A program made the translations under genes and the position numbers. Positions 22,600 through 32,990 of a DNA stretch of 64,000 bases are shown piece by piece. The number at the start of each line of letters is the position of its first letter. Within the stretch, counting starts at the first letter, position 1. Under the pieces are notes generated by a model that was not told where the DNA came from, made no database searches, and was given only the letters and a program-made list of their open reading frames with translations. The DNA is from Colias croceus (taxonomy: Eukaryota; Arthropoda; Insecta; Lepidoptera; Pieridae). The DNA lies in contig NC_059539.1 in the NCBI RefSeq assembly GCF_905220415.1, positions 7,564,001 to 7,628,000 of the forward strand. Reading direction: 5' to 3'.

Positions 22600-25500
22600 T
22601 TCTATGATTGACTCATGTACTTCGTCATCGTGTGCTTTGTTTACTACAGCAATGCATACCTATTTTCATTTAATGGGTAACCAGGTAGTTTACTACCGAT
22701 AAAGCTTTCCATAATAAATATTTATACTTTTTAAAATATTACTTAAGGGTATCAGCCATAGGTATCAGCAGTAGGTCCTCCTCTACTTATATCACCTAGG
22801 TATATCACCTTCTGGCGGTTCTGCTCAAGTACCTACTTGAATACCTATCATATAATTATACTATTTCACAGTAATGTTGCATAGACTTGAGTTGTGACCT
22901 GGTTTTTATAATTGAATTTCACGGCTATTGATCGAGGGCTTGGGCGGGCTTGCTCTAGTCAACTTGTCTGCTCGCTTGCATCACAAATCACAATGTTGAT
23001 GGACTGACTGACACGCTGAGTCACTCCACAATATTGTCGCTTATAATGCTAATTTTCTCGCTAAACACGTACCAATTTGCATCTTAATGCTCTTTGTGTT
23101 ACCGAAGGCTTAGATATTTGTTTCAGGTTTATATTTAATGATGGCTGATGCATAATTTGATAGTAAGGAAATTAGCATAAAACTATTGTGAGTGAAGAAA
23201 GTCTTTGAATAAGTATCTATAGGTACCAAAATATATCTAAGTATTATCGTTTCAGTACTTACACCTAAAGCAATGAAAGCACCCATTAAAAAATATTAAA
23301 AACATTGTACTTTTCTATCGATTTTATAATTGACCAAAACATAGGTATATCTAATAATGGAAAAATACCCAAGCAAATGATTAAAAGCCAACCTTGGGAG
23401 ACTTTCAAAATTTGTTAAAATGAATGCAAGAATTAGATAATGATTTTGATTATTCTGTCTTTTTTAAAATGCATATAAAGCTATACCTATACTATACCTA
23501 CCTATAAATCAGGCTTATTTATAGATAGGGGCCTAAAAACTCTGCTATAAGCACCAATCACCATATAAATACCTATGCAATGAAAATTATATGTTTTTGG
23601 AAACACAATCAGGTGTATGACGAATAGGTATATATACCTAGCATGAATAATTATTAAAGTTATCTCAGTATACTTATATCTTAATTAATGAGTGGCTAAA
23701 CTAAAAATTGTTTCGTACGATGAAATAAAACTGCCGGATGGCAAAGCATAATTTACAGCTTTATTACTAATGCTGAGTCATTCATTTTGAAATAGGTCTG
23801 CTCTACTCGTAATAAGGAATTGACCTATCTAATAGTAGGTACCTACCTAATTATTTTGCACAAGGTGCTTTGAAGAACTCGTCACTTTCACTTATTATTT
23901 GATTGTCCAATGAAAATGTTGTCACGCTCTGTCGGTAACCAATGGGCATGTCTAGCGCCCCGCCTTGAGGGATAGGCGGGCGTTGGTCCAAATAACCGCT
24001 GTCGTGTGCTTCTGTGTTTGGTCTAAGGTTTGGTCCCACGGTCAAGAATTGTATACAATTCACATTTGCCGAAGCATACAAATCTGTAGGTTGCACATTA
24101 TATATTCAGTATTCAATTATTTTGCCTGTAGAATAGTAGCATAGGTCATTAAGATTACTATTAGGTACCTACGTACTATCGCGCTGTAGGTAAGCTTCAC
24201 TATGCAAATTTCCATCTACAATTTCAGCGTCTTTTTGTCTTTTTATACTTAATTATTACAATTTGGCAAATACGGAAATAATAGATTAGCAGAGCACGCT
24301 CAGCTTCTACAGAAAAATAATAGAGAAATAAAATAAAAAAATCCATATTAAGTAACTAGATAAGTACTAATTACCTACTATGTAAAAAATATTCATTTTA
24401 ATTACAGAGTCATAAAATAAAAATATCATTCATCTATTACAATCTGTACGAAACTTTGTAAGTAGGTACCTATAGGTAGGTATTATTATGGTGCTCAATG
24501 CTCATGGAGTCTATAATATATTTAGGTACCTTTACCAACAACAGCATAGGTACCTTTTGGTGTGTGGGTGGTGGTGTTAAGTATCAGATCATAAAATTAG
24601 TTTGGAATAATTTTCTCGTTCACCCAATATATATTTTCTCCTGGTTCTTTTTAAAGACAGATCCAGTAGACTAAGTTATGGCATACTCATCCATGCATAG
24701 AGATAATTATTCTATAAATTAATACCTAAACGCGGCTGGTTGTTTCATGTTTGGCTAATCTGTAAACATGTGTTTACAAAATTGTTTTGTATCAATATTA
24801 GCATTTGTAATGTTGTAGTTGGCCGGGTACGACAGAAATATCGCAACACTGTCAGATTGCCGGTTGGCCCGAGTGACCCGAGGCAAGAGGTCGACACTCG
24901 GCCCTCGCGTTGGCCACTGAGCCGACAGCGCTGTGCAAAATCGCTAATTATATTCAATCGCTTTTTCGCTTCAAACTATTGTTGAGGAACAATTTTGCCA
25001 TATAAAGTGGCTCAGGAAACATTACGATGCCATGTACCTAGGAACTTAAACAATATTGAATTTAAATAGAAAATTTGAAAAATAGCTACAATATTGGATA
25101 GAGTAGATAAGCATTTATTCACATAGGTTTACCTACGTTTTATAAATATCTTATCGGCATACTAATTTGATTTATAATTTCAACCCTGTACCTATGTTCA
25201 TTGTTCATAATATGAACGATGCCTGTTATTAATCAAGCTCATTTCCAGTCAGAAGGGGGACCCTCGATACCTAGTTAGTAGAAGGAATACTTATTAGTAT
25301 CTCACCAAGGTATCTAATTACAAGTCGGGTCTAAGTACCTCTTCGGAAACAAGCTAAATGAATTTGCATGTTGGGTAAAGATAAGCAAATTAATTTAGTA
25401 GTTACCGGTTTATGGGTCATCTGAACGAGTCACAGCGAAACTTGCAATGAAGAAAGATTTTGCAGAAAATATATAATTGCAAAATAATTGTAGTATGTGT

Positions 25501-26316
25501 TTGCGCTGGGTGAAATTTTTTAAATGGCCCAAAATTCGCACACAAAGGTTTCAATGCGTTCAAAACTTAATGGGCACTAATTAATACAATTAGCTCACGG
25601 CAAATTGCACATAAGACTGAAATAATGAGCGTAAATTGAGGCGACTTTACACTTCTGATTTATTGTCTTGCACTTGCTTGGATTCGTCGAAAGAGAAAAC
25701 GGACCAGAGTTCAGAAAATATTACGAGCGGAATACGAAATTGATAATGAATATTCATAAAAACTTAATCACAGGCCTCTGTTGTCTTTCCAGAAATAATA
25801 AAATACTAGGTATTTTATGATATTTTATACCTATCTACGGTAAGGCAACATTTGAACCACATCCTGATTTATAAGAAAAATATCTACAAAAAAACTTGTT
25901 TATCCATTTTCCATAACACAAACGCAAATATAGGTACGTAAGAAAATAGAATTTATAGGTAATAGGACTACCTAATTATAACATAGATTGTGATGTAAAT
26001 GATACATTTATTGATATCTATTTAGTTTAAAACAGCAATTTTAATATTTAATATCTCATTAAAAATATTTTCGTAACTAATAGCCATGTTATCGTATAAT
26101 ATAACTAGTCAAATTTCGATTCACTTCCAGTGTTACGCCTAGGCGAACCATCTGTCTCATTAATTTCGATGCCGCTTTAATGGTGCTTTCACCAGCAATC
26201 AAATTACCATAAATAAAGAGTACGCTATACTAGAAATATTTAGTATGTTCCCTGTAGGTTATGTTATGATTAATTTTCATTAACAAATATGTTTAATTAT
26301 TATTAGGTTCCAATAA
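22600..26316. other. Intergenic, no supported gene
   Basis: AT-rich DNA with very frequent TAGGTA/TACCTA words. One minus-strand open frame at 24096-23851 (81 codons) has an unusually protein-like composition (phrases VGPNLRPNTEAHD, PIPQGG) but no recognisable homology, no clear splice partners and no neighbours. GC-richer sequence at 24825-24945 holds a weak tRNA A-box-like GGCTCAGTGGCC on the minus strand and may be an old SINE. Confidence 0.4.
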
Positions 26317-26494
26317 TCTTTAATATATATAAATCTCGTGTCACAATGTTTGTCCTCAATGGACTCCTAAACCACTTAACCGATTTTAATAAAATTCGCA
26401 CACCATGTGCAGTTCGATCCAACTTGAGAGATAGGATAGTTTAAATCTCAAATCGTTTTAGAGAAAGCGGGCGAAGCCGCTGGCGTTAAGCTAG
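26317..26494 (+). mobile_element. Short non-autonomous Helitron (TC...CTAG)
   Basis: This plus-strand copy of the family at 5409-5575 starts A|TCTTTAATATATATAAATC and ends GCGTTAAG-CTAG|T. Both ends obey the Helitron junction rule. It has 178 bp and no coding capacity. Confidence 0.7.
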
Positions 26495-26847
26495 TTAAAT
26501 TATAAGTAACAATTTTGAAAGTTCCTATAAAGTATATAAACAATAAACATAAATCAGGATGAAAAGTACCTAGTGCACGAAATTATATTATATGATAATA
26601 TTGTATGTAGATATAATTGTATTAATATTTCGTAGCAGAAAAAACACTTGGTAAGTATAGGTAGGTACCAAAATATTAAATAATAGAAGCAGGTTAAGAA
26701 AATTATTTCCCTATTTCATATATGAATTTATTATCCAACAACCTATATAGACAATCAAACATTGTCCTATATATCCAACAGGGACGTTTTTTTAAGTTGT
26801 TATTACCTCCATTACTCGAGTCTGGCTTCATATGATTTTCACTTATA

Positions 26848-27046
26848 ATACCACAAGAGCTTCAAAATTATCGGGTATTTTCCGATAGGTTCGTTGCAAA
26901 CAAATGAAGGAGTCAAGTTTTTAGTCAAGGATAAAAAATCACGAGCGCGAAGCGCGAGTGATTTTTCCTGAAAAACTTGACGACTTTATTTGTTTGCAGG
27001 GAACCTTGAGGGAAATGCCAGATAATTTTGAAGCTCGTGTGGTATT
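26848..27046. repeat. Large imperfect palindrome (~100-bp arms)
   Basis: Sequence from 26848 reads into its own reverse complement from 27046, centred near 26947. The centre is GAGCGCGAAGCGCGAG, and the matching arm phrases include TCAAGTTTTT, TTTGTTTGCA and GCTTCAAAATTATC. The arms differ by scattered substitutions and small gaps. It could extrude as a cruciform or be a fold-back transposon remnant. Confidence 0.75.
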
Positions 27047-27050
27047 CGGG

Positions 27051-27234
27051 AGATTATTTTTCCGTCCCAAATGTCGGCCAATATAATTTCACAATTGAAT
27101 TCAACCTGTCAGTTTGACGTCAACGACCAGAGAAAATTTTCAAAAAATTATCAGTATAATACCATGTAGGTTGTACCACGTGACGTCGAATGGTGCAATT
27201 CTATTGGTCGATATTTGGGTCAGAAAAATAATCT
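27051..27234. mobile_element. MITE-like element with 33-bp terminal inverted repeats
   Basis: 27051-27083 and 27202-27234 are inverted copies (about 29 of 33 bases agree) beginning AGATTATTTTTC. They enclose about 120 bp without coding capacity. The element directly adjoins the palindrome at 26848-27046, so both could be parts of one fold-back transposon. Confidence 0.6.
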
Positions 27235-28108
27235 AAATTAATTTGAATAAAAAATGAAGAGTAAGAAACTAAATGAGGCCTCCATTTTTTTTCTTTTAAA
27301 GCGTATGATGAATTGTAACTTTTTAAATATTTATTTATTTTAAATTTGTTCAGGGCTATAGTTGACGAAGATGGACATTGGACACCCACTATAAATACTA
27401 TTGCATATATATTTTATTATTTATTATCAATCAGTTTATAATTCAACACCAGCGTCCCACATGAGCCAGCTCGTTATTGGACAAGTATTTATCATCGTTA
27501 ACAATGTGTTGTAATGCACATGAAGGTTATATGTCTATTTATCTCCAAAACTTAAATGATAAAAAATAAAATGACCGTCAAATGATGGAGCATTTGTATG
27601 CGCAAACAGTCACCATTAAGGTTTGACAGTTTGAGCGATCGGCGAGGCAGCTCCCCGCAAGATCGTCGACACTGTTTCTAAACAATGGTCCATAACACTA
27701 TCTGCCATCAAAACAAAAATGCCGCTTAATTGGATCCGCAAAACATTGTCCACCTTGAACTGATGCTTTAATATAATTTAAGTGGTAGTCAATTAGGTAT
27801 AAATGATAATATTTAGATAGGTTATAGGAACATATAATATAAAAAGCTCTGCCAAAAGCTGTAGTAATAATGTGAACCCAGCCGAGACACTAATGGGCAA
27901 TTATGATTATTTCAGAAGGCAGAAAAATTACTCTACATAATTGGTGATTAGATCATACATAATAGGTATACATCAAAATCGAAAAGTTATTCTTAGTACC
28001 AAAATAATTTATTAATGTTATTTACTTGTTAAACTTTGTTTGCTGTATTCTGCCCGTTGACGTTTATGCTCTGCGTCTGTTTTCATTTCTCTTTATACTC
28101 ATTCTATA
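27235..28108. other. Intergenic, no supported gene
   Basis: AT-rich sequence without coding potential or a recognised repeat. Confidence 0.5.
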
Positions 28109-28814
28109 ATACACACACCGGCACAATTAGCGGAACAGAAACAGAATACGCGAGAACATCGTCTGGGATTTGAACGAATGGCAGCAGGTTCTCTTTACTG
28201 ATGAGTGCAGAGTTCTTTTAAAACAGATCGATGGGAGACAGCAAATATGGAGACACAGAATAGAACGCCAAATATAGTCTAATTTTGAACACACAGTGGC
28301 TTATGGTGGCGGCTCGATTATGGTTTGGGGAGGGATATGTTTGAGAGCTCGCACGGAGTTAGTGATAGTCACAGGAGGGACCATGACAGCAGATAAATAC
28401 ATCAGAGACATTTAAGAAGAACATGTTGTACCATTTGCCCCATTTATTGGTGACGACTTTATTCTAATGCAAGATAATGCTCGTGCTCATAGTGCACAAT
28501 CGGTACAGGCATATCTGAGCTACGTAGGTATACCGGTGATGCAGTGGCCAGCAAATTCCCCCGATATGAATCCGATAAAGCATGTCTGGGACTTGCTAAA
28601 AAGAAGGGTTAAATCCAGAATGCCACCCCCAACAATCTGTATGAACTTGGAAACGCATTACTTGAGGAGTGAGAGCGGTTGCCTCAAGAAATCATCGATA
28701 ACATAATCTGTAGCAAGCCCAGACGAATGGAAACCGTAATCAGAGCAAGAGGGGGAAACACTCGTTATTAATTTTACTTTAATTTTATTGTCAAATCATT
28801 GTGCCGGTGTGTAT
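28109..28814 (+). mobile_element. Defective Tc1-like transposon
   Basis: Terminal inverted repeats ACACACCGGCACAAT (left, about 28113) and their reverse complement (right, about 28793-28808) flank about 700 bp, with TA dinucleotides outside. A full Tc1 element is about 1.6 kb, so more than half is missing, including the DNA-binding domains. The LINE begins almost immediately to the right. Confidence 0.8.
28150..28770 (+). pseudogene. Tc1 transposase remnant (DD34E family)
   Basis: Interrupted frames give the catalytic region of a Tc1 transposase: VLFTDECRV (first Asp), VAYGGGSIMVWGGI, then MQDNARAHSAQ (second Asp) and NSPDMNPIKHVWDLL. A TAA near 28413 and frameshifts break the frame; the longest open piece is 28467-28706. 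The residue expected to be the catalytic Glu in NPIEHVW is Lys (AAG) here, so this copy could not cut DNA even if repaired. The N-terminal HTH domains are absent. Confidence 0.85.
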
Positions 28815-28923
28815 ATATTAATATACACACCGATAGGACGATAGGACGATTTTGGCAGTTGGTTTGAACAGACGTCTAAAATGTTGTACACCTAGCCAAA
28901 CAAGTTTAAATATTTATTTAAAA

Positions 28924-30030
28924 ATGAGTGATAAAGAAATTATAATTAATGAAGTACTATGTTATATTTGTAATCGAATAGATGTTATTGATGAACAAGC
29001 AATAACTCAAATATGTACGTCGAGTTTTTCGGAAAAAGAAATAGAAAGTGCGAAGGCGGTTATTTGTGAGAATTTGGGAACAAGAATCACTACAAGAAAG
29101 GGCGAAACAAGGTCAGTCAAAAATGTCCAGGACATTATTAAGATTTTAAAAGACACCGAACCCGATAACTTACCGATTTTTGTAGCAAAAGATTTACACA
29201 AAATTCCACCAGTAACGTTCGATCACTTAGATGACACTAAAATTTTAAAAGAGCTAACTTCCCTAAGATCGGAAGTTTCGTTTATGAAAATGAACATGGT
29301 TGTAAAAAATGAAATATCTAAAATTCAAAACGATATGGTCACAATAAAAACGGAAATTTTTAATCAACGCAAACCTTTGTGCAGTACTGTACAACAATCA
29401 TATGATTCGTTAAAAAATGTACAGAATACTGAAGGTAGTCCGAAGGAAGTAATTTCACCGTTACCTGCACCAGAAATAATAAAATCGACTCAGTCTGATG
29501 TACGCATGAATGAAATGGCACGAAGGAGGCATGGCTTAGTGGACGCTAACATAAAGGCCGGTTCACACAGTTATCGTGATGCGGTGACCATTCCGGAAGA
29601 AAATATAAATAAACAAAAATCTAAAAATCTAGTAGATGCCGATGGCTTTCAATTTGTCACAAAAAGAAAAAATTATTTAAAAAATCGAAATATGAGAGGG
29701 AAGGGGGACGCTGACGACTTATTGCCGGCAGTACCGAGTACATCTGCACTGTATATATCGCGGGTACGCTCGGATATTTCAGCCGATAAACTAAAAGAAT
29801 ACATAAAAAAGAAAGGCGAAAATATTATAAAAATTGAGCACCTGAAGTCGTATATGAATCAAACAAGTTTTAATACGTTTGTTGTTACTATAGAAGCGCA
29901 GAAATTAAATGTATTTCTAAATGAAGATTTTTGGCCTCCTGGCATTGTGTACAGAAAATATATATATAAAAGATATAATAAATTGCCCAATAATGCTAGT
30001 GAAAATGATAATCGTGATATAAATAATTAA
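28924..30030 (+). CDS. LINE ORF1 protein
   Basis: 368 codons from the ATG in AAAAATGAGTG; an upstream in-frame ATG at 28852 gives 392 but lies in the leader. In LINEs ORF1 binds the RNA and forms the retrotransposition particle. There is a predicted helical, possibly coiled segment around residues 95-150 (LKELTSLRSEVSFMKMNMVV) and a compact C-terminal part (about 275-350) with SRVRSDISADKLKEYIKKKG that looks RRM-like. No CCHC zinc knuckles are seen. The stop codon is one base from the ORF2 ATG (TAA-t-ATG), suggesting termination-reinitiation. Confidence 0.75.
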   Translation: MSDKEIIINEVLCYICNRIDVIDEQAITQICTSSFSEKEIESAKAVICENLGTRITTRKGETRSVKNVQDIIKILKDTEPDNLPIFVAKDLHKIPPVTFDHLDDTKILKELTSLRSEVSFMKMNMVVKNEISKIQNDMVTIKTEIFNQRKPLCSTVQQSYDSLKNVQNTEGSPKEVISPLPAPEIIKSTQSDVRMNEMARRRHGLVDANIKAGSHSYRDAVTIPEENINKQKSKNLVDADGFQFVTKRKNYLKNRNMRGKGDADDLLPAVPSTSALYISRVRSDISADKLKEYIKKKGENIIKIEHLKSYMNQTSFNTFVVTIEAQKLNVFLNEDFWPPGIVYRKYIYKRYNKLPNNASENDNRDINN

Positions 30031-30031
30031 T

Positions 30032-32877
30032 ATGGCTGTAACCTTAAAACTATCATCTTTTAATTGTAAATCGGCAAAAAGATCTGCTGAGCACATTCGT
30101 GAATTGTGTTATAGTTCCGATATAATTGCACTTCAAGAAACTTGGCTTTTGCCAAGTGATATTGGATTGTTAAGTCAAATCCATGAGGACTTCTCATTCC
30201 ATGGAATTTCAGCCGTTGATATGTCCGCGGGTATTTTGCGTGGCAGACCTTATGGTGGTGTAGCTTTGATGTGGCGAAAGAATCTATTTCAACAGACTAA
30301 AATAATTGATGTGGCAGATGACAACTCTCGCATAGTGGCAATAGAATTTCAGCTGCAAAACATATCATTTATCGTGATGAGTGTGTACATGCCTTGTGAT
30401 TGTAGCGATAATTTGCCGGAGTTTACGAGTACATTAAGTGCGATGAATGCTATCGTCGAGAATAGTTGTGTACAATTAGTGTATATGTTAGGGGATTATA
30501 ATGCGCACCCTGATGCATTGTTTGGGCATGAACTTTTGGCTTTTTGTGAGGAGGTAGACTGGCGATGCTCGGATATAGAAATGTTAGATAGTCAATCGTC
30601 CTACACGTTCTTAAGTGAGGCGCACGGAACGTTGAGGTGGCTAGACCATTGCGTGTGTACTAGGCTGGCCTCAAATACAATTGAAAAGTGTAGTATTCTG
30701 TACGACGTAACATGGTCAGATCATTATCCCTTGTTAATATTTTGTAAATTAGACGTGAGTATTCCACCAAAGGTAATAGTGTCAAGTAAGGATATAGAAT
30801 GTAATAAGATAGTTTGGGGTAATAGAACTTTAAAACAAATTGAAGTATATGGTAAATATTGTGAAAGTAAATTTAAAACCATAAACCTGCAGTTAAAATG
30901 TCAAAGTCACAACTCACATTGTTTCATAAAAGATCATTCTGAATATTTAGTATCTATGTATAATAATATTATCAACATTTTGAAGGAAGGTGCGGCTTAT
31001 AGTTATATAAATAATAAGGTTATTAATAAAAAGCGTATCCTAGGGTGGAACGATCACGTCAAAGAGTTACACAAAAAGGCCAGAATATATTTTAAGATGT
31101 GGATTTCATGTAGTAAGCCTCGTTGTGGTTCAGTGTACGAACAAATGCGATCTTCGCGAAATAGATTTAGGGCAGCTTTAAAAAAGTGTCAAAAAAATGA
31201 AGAACAGGTTAAGTTTGATTTATTAGCTAAACATCACAGTAATCAAAATTTTGTTAAATTTTGGCAAATTACAAATACGTGTCATCAAAATAGGGTTGTT
31301 TCTAGTACAATAGGATGTGAGAGTGATTGCACAAAAATTGCAAATAGTTTTAAAGACCATTTTCTTGTACAACCGCTATTGAACGTCAAAGAATGTGAAA
31401 CAGAGTGTGGTGACCTGATTGATATAGAAATCACAGAAAAAGATGTAATAAGATCATTTAAACATCTCAAAAGAGGAAAATCATCAGGTCATGATAGTCT
31501 GAACATTGAGCATCTGTTATATGCTGGACCGACTTTTGTAAAGTTGTTAAGTTATCTGTTTGGCCATTTTATTAAGCATAGCGTATTGCCGGAGTGTTTA
31601 ATGATGACCACGGTTGTCCCAATTGTAAAAAGTAAGTTGTGTGACCTTTCTGACATGGGTAATTATAGACCGGTATCAGTGGCCACTGTGTTATCAAAGG
31701 TTTTTGAATTTATTTTATTGGGCTACATAGAAAAGACTGTAAAAATTAATGATCGTCAATTTGGCTTTAGACAAAATTTATCTACGGATCTTGCGATATT
31801 TGCATTGAAAAGTTGCGTTAACTATTATAAATCTAGAAAAACTTCTGTGTATGCGTGTTTTCTAGATTTAAGCAAGGCATATGATAGAGTGGTGTACAAT
31901 AAGTTATGGGACAAAATGTTTAACGCGGGTGTACCTTATTAGGTACACCCGCGTTAAACATTTTGTCCCAATGTTTATTCGTATTATTCGTATACTATTG
32001 TATTATTCGTATCCTGAAATATTGGTATCAGCACCAAAAGAATGTTGTAAAGTGGCAGCGGTCATATTCAGATACATACATATTGAACTGTGGTGTAAGA
32101 CAGGGCGGACTGACTTCTCCGATCCTATTCAATCTGTATGTCAACGCGCTGATCGAGGAGCTGAGTTCAGCCCATGCCGGCTGTCATATCGGCGGGTTTA
32201 ATGTCAATAACATAAGTTACGCGGACGACATGGTGCTCCTTAGCCCCTCGATCAAGGGTCTTAGAGTACTGGTAGATATATGTCAAAATTTTGCTAGCGA
32301 ACACGGGTTAATGTACAATGAGAAGAAAAGTAATGTCTTGGTATTTCGCTCAGGAAAGGGTCCCGATAACATCCCACCTATTTATTTGAACGGAACGAAA
32401 CTAGCAATTGTAGAAAATTTTAAATATTTAGGTCACTTTGTCACCAGTACTCTAAGCGACGAAGTTGACATAGAGAGAGAAAGGCGAGGTTTAGCTGTAC
32501 GATCTAATATGATTATAAGAAGATTTAAGCAGTGCAGTAGAAATGTTAAAAAGCTTCTTTTTACCTCGTATTGTCAGTCTTTTTATACGAGCAACCTCTG
32601 GGTTAATTATACGCGTAGGACCATGAACATTCTAAGAGTTCAATATAACAATGCTTTTAGGATGTTTATGGGCCTGCCGCGTTACTGTAGTGCTTCCTTA
32701 ATGTTTGCATTATATAGAGTAAATGACTTTTATGCAATTATGAGAAAAAAGATTTTTTCTATTAGAGACCGTATACGTAAAAATTCAAATATTGTGTTAA
32801 AGGTGTTAAATTATTCGGATAATATCATTAGTAAGCATTGGATATGTAAATTAAGCTGTAGTAATAAACGTATGTAG
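30032..32877 (+). pseudogene. LINE ORF2 (endonuclease + reverse transcriptase), interrupted
   Basis: ORF2 nicks target DNA and copies the LINE RNA at the nick. The first open part (30032-31942, 636 aa) has an APE-type endonuclease, with SFNCKS, ALQETW, LGDYNAHP and WSDHYPL, and the start of the RT: GKSSGHDSLN, NYRPVSV, QFGFRQNLSTD and FLDLSKAYDRV. It ends prematurely at an inverted duplication. The rest (31963-32877, different frame) carries GVRQGGLTSPILFNLY and the catalytic YADD followed by the thumb. Both catalytic blocks survive but in separate frames, so the enzyme is dead. Confidence 0.9.
31907..31970. repeat. 30-bp perfect palindrome breaking LINE ORF2
   Basis: 31907-31936 and 31941-31970 are exact reverse complements separated by TATT. 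The left arm is RT coding sequence; the right arm is an inverted copy of it. Short direct repeats of ATTCGTATT follow at about 31977-32010. The stop of the first half lies at the loop. Confidence 0.95.
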
Positions 32878-32990
32878 GTAATAGGTAATTGTAATACTAA
32901 CACTAGGATAAGATTTTACTAACACTTTATGGGCTATGTGGCCTGAATTAAATGAATTTTATTTATTTATTATTTATTTATTATTAAAGC

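Larger units (their letters stand above)
28819..32990 (+). mobile_element. Non-LTR retrotransposon (CR1/Jockey superfamily), near full length
   Basis: A two-ORF LINE has a short leader (28819-28923, with an 8-bp doublet ATAGGACG), ORF1, ORF2 with endonuclease and reverse transcriptase, and a 3' end that runs into ATTT repeats near 32955-32985 rather than poly-A. That tail is the CR1/L2-type ending. ORF2 is broken once near 31907-31990. Confidence 0.85.

Noticed and set aside
28852..28923. Upstream ATG as the LINE ORF1 start
   Set aside because: The ATG at 28924 has better context, and the upstream segment looks like leader sequence; the choice is not certain.
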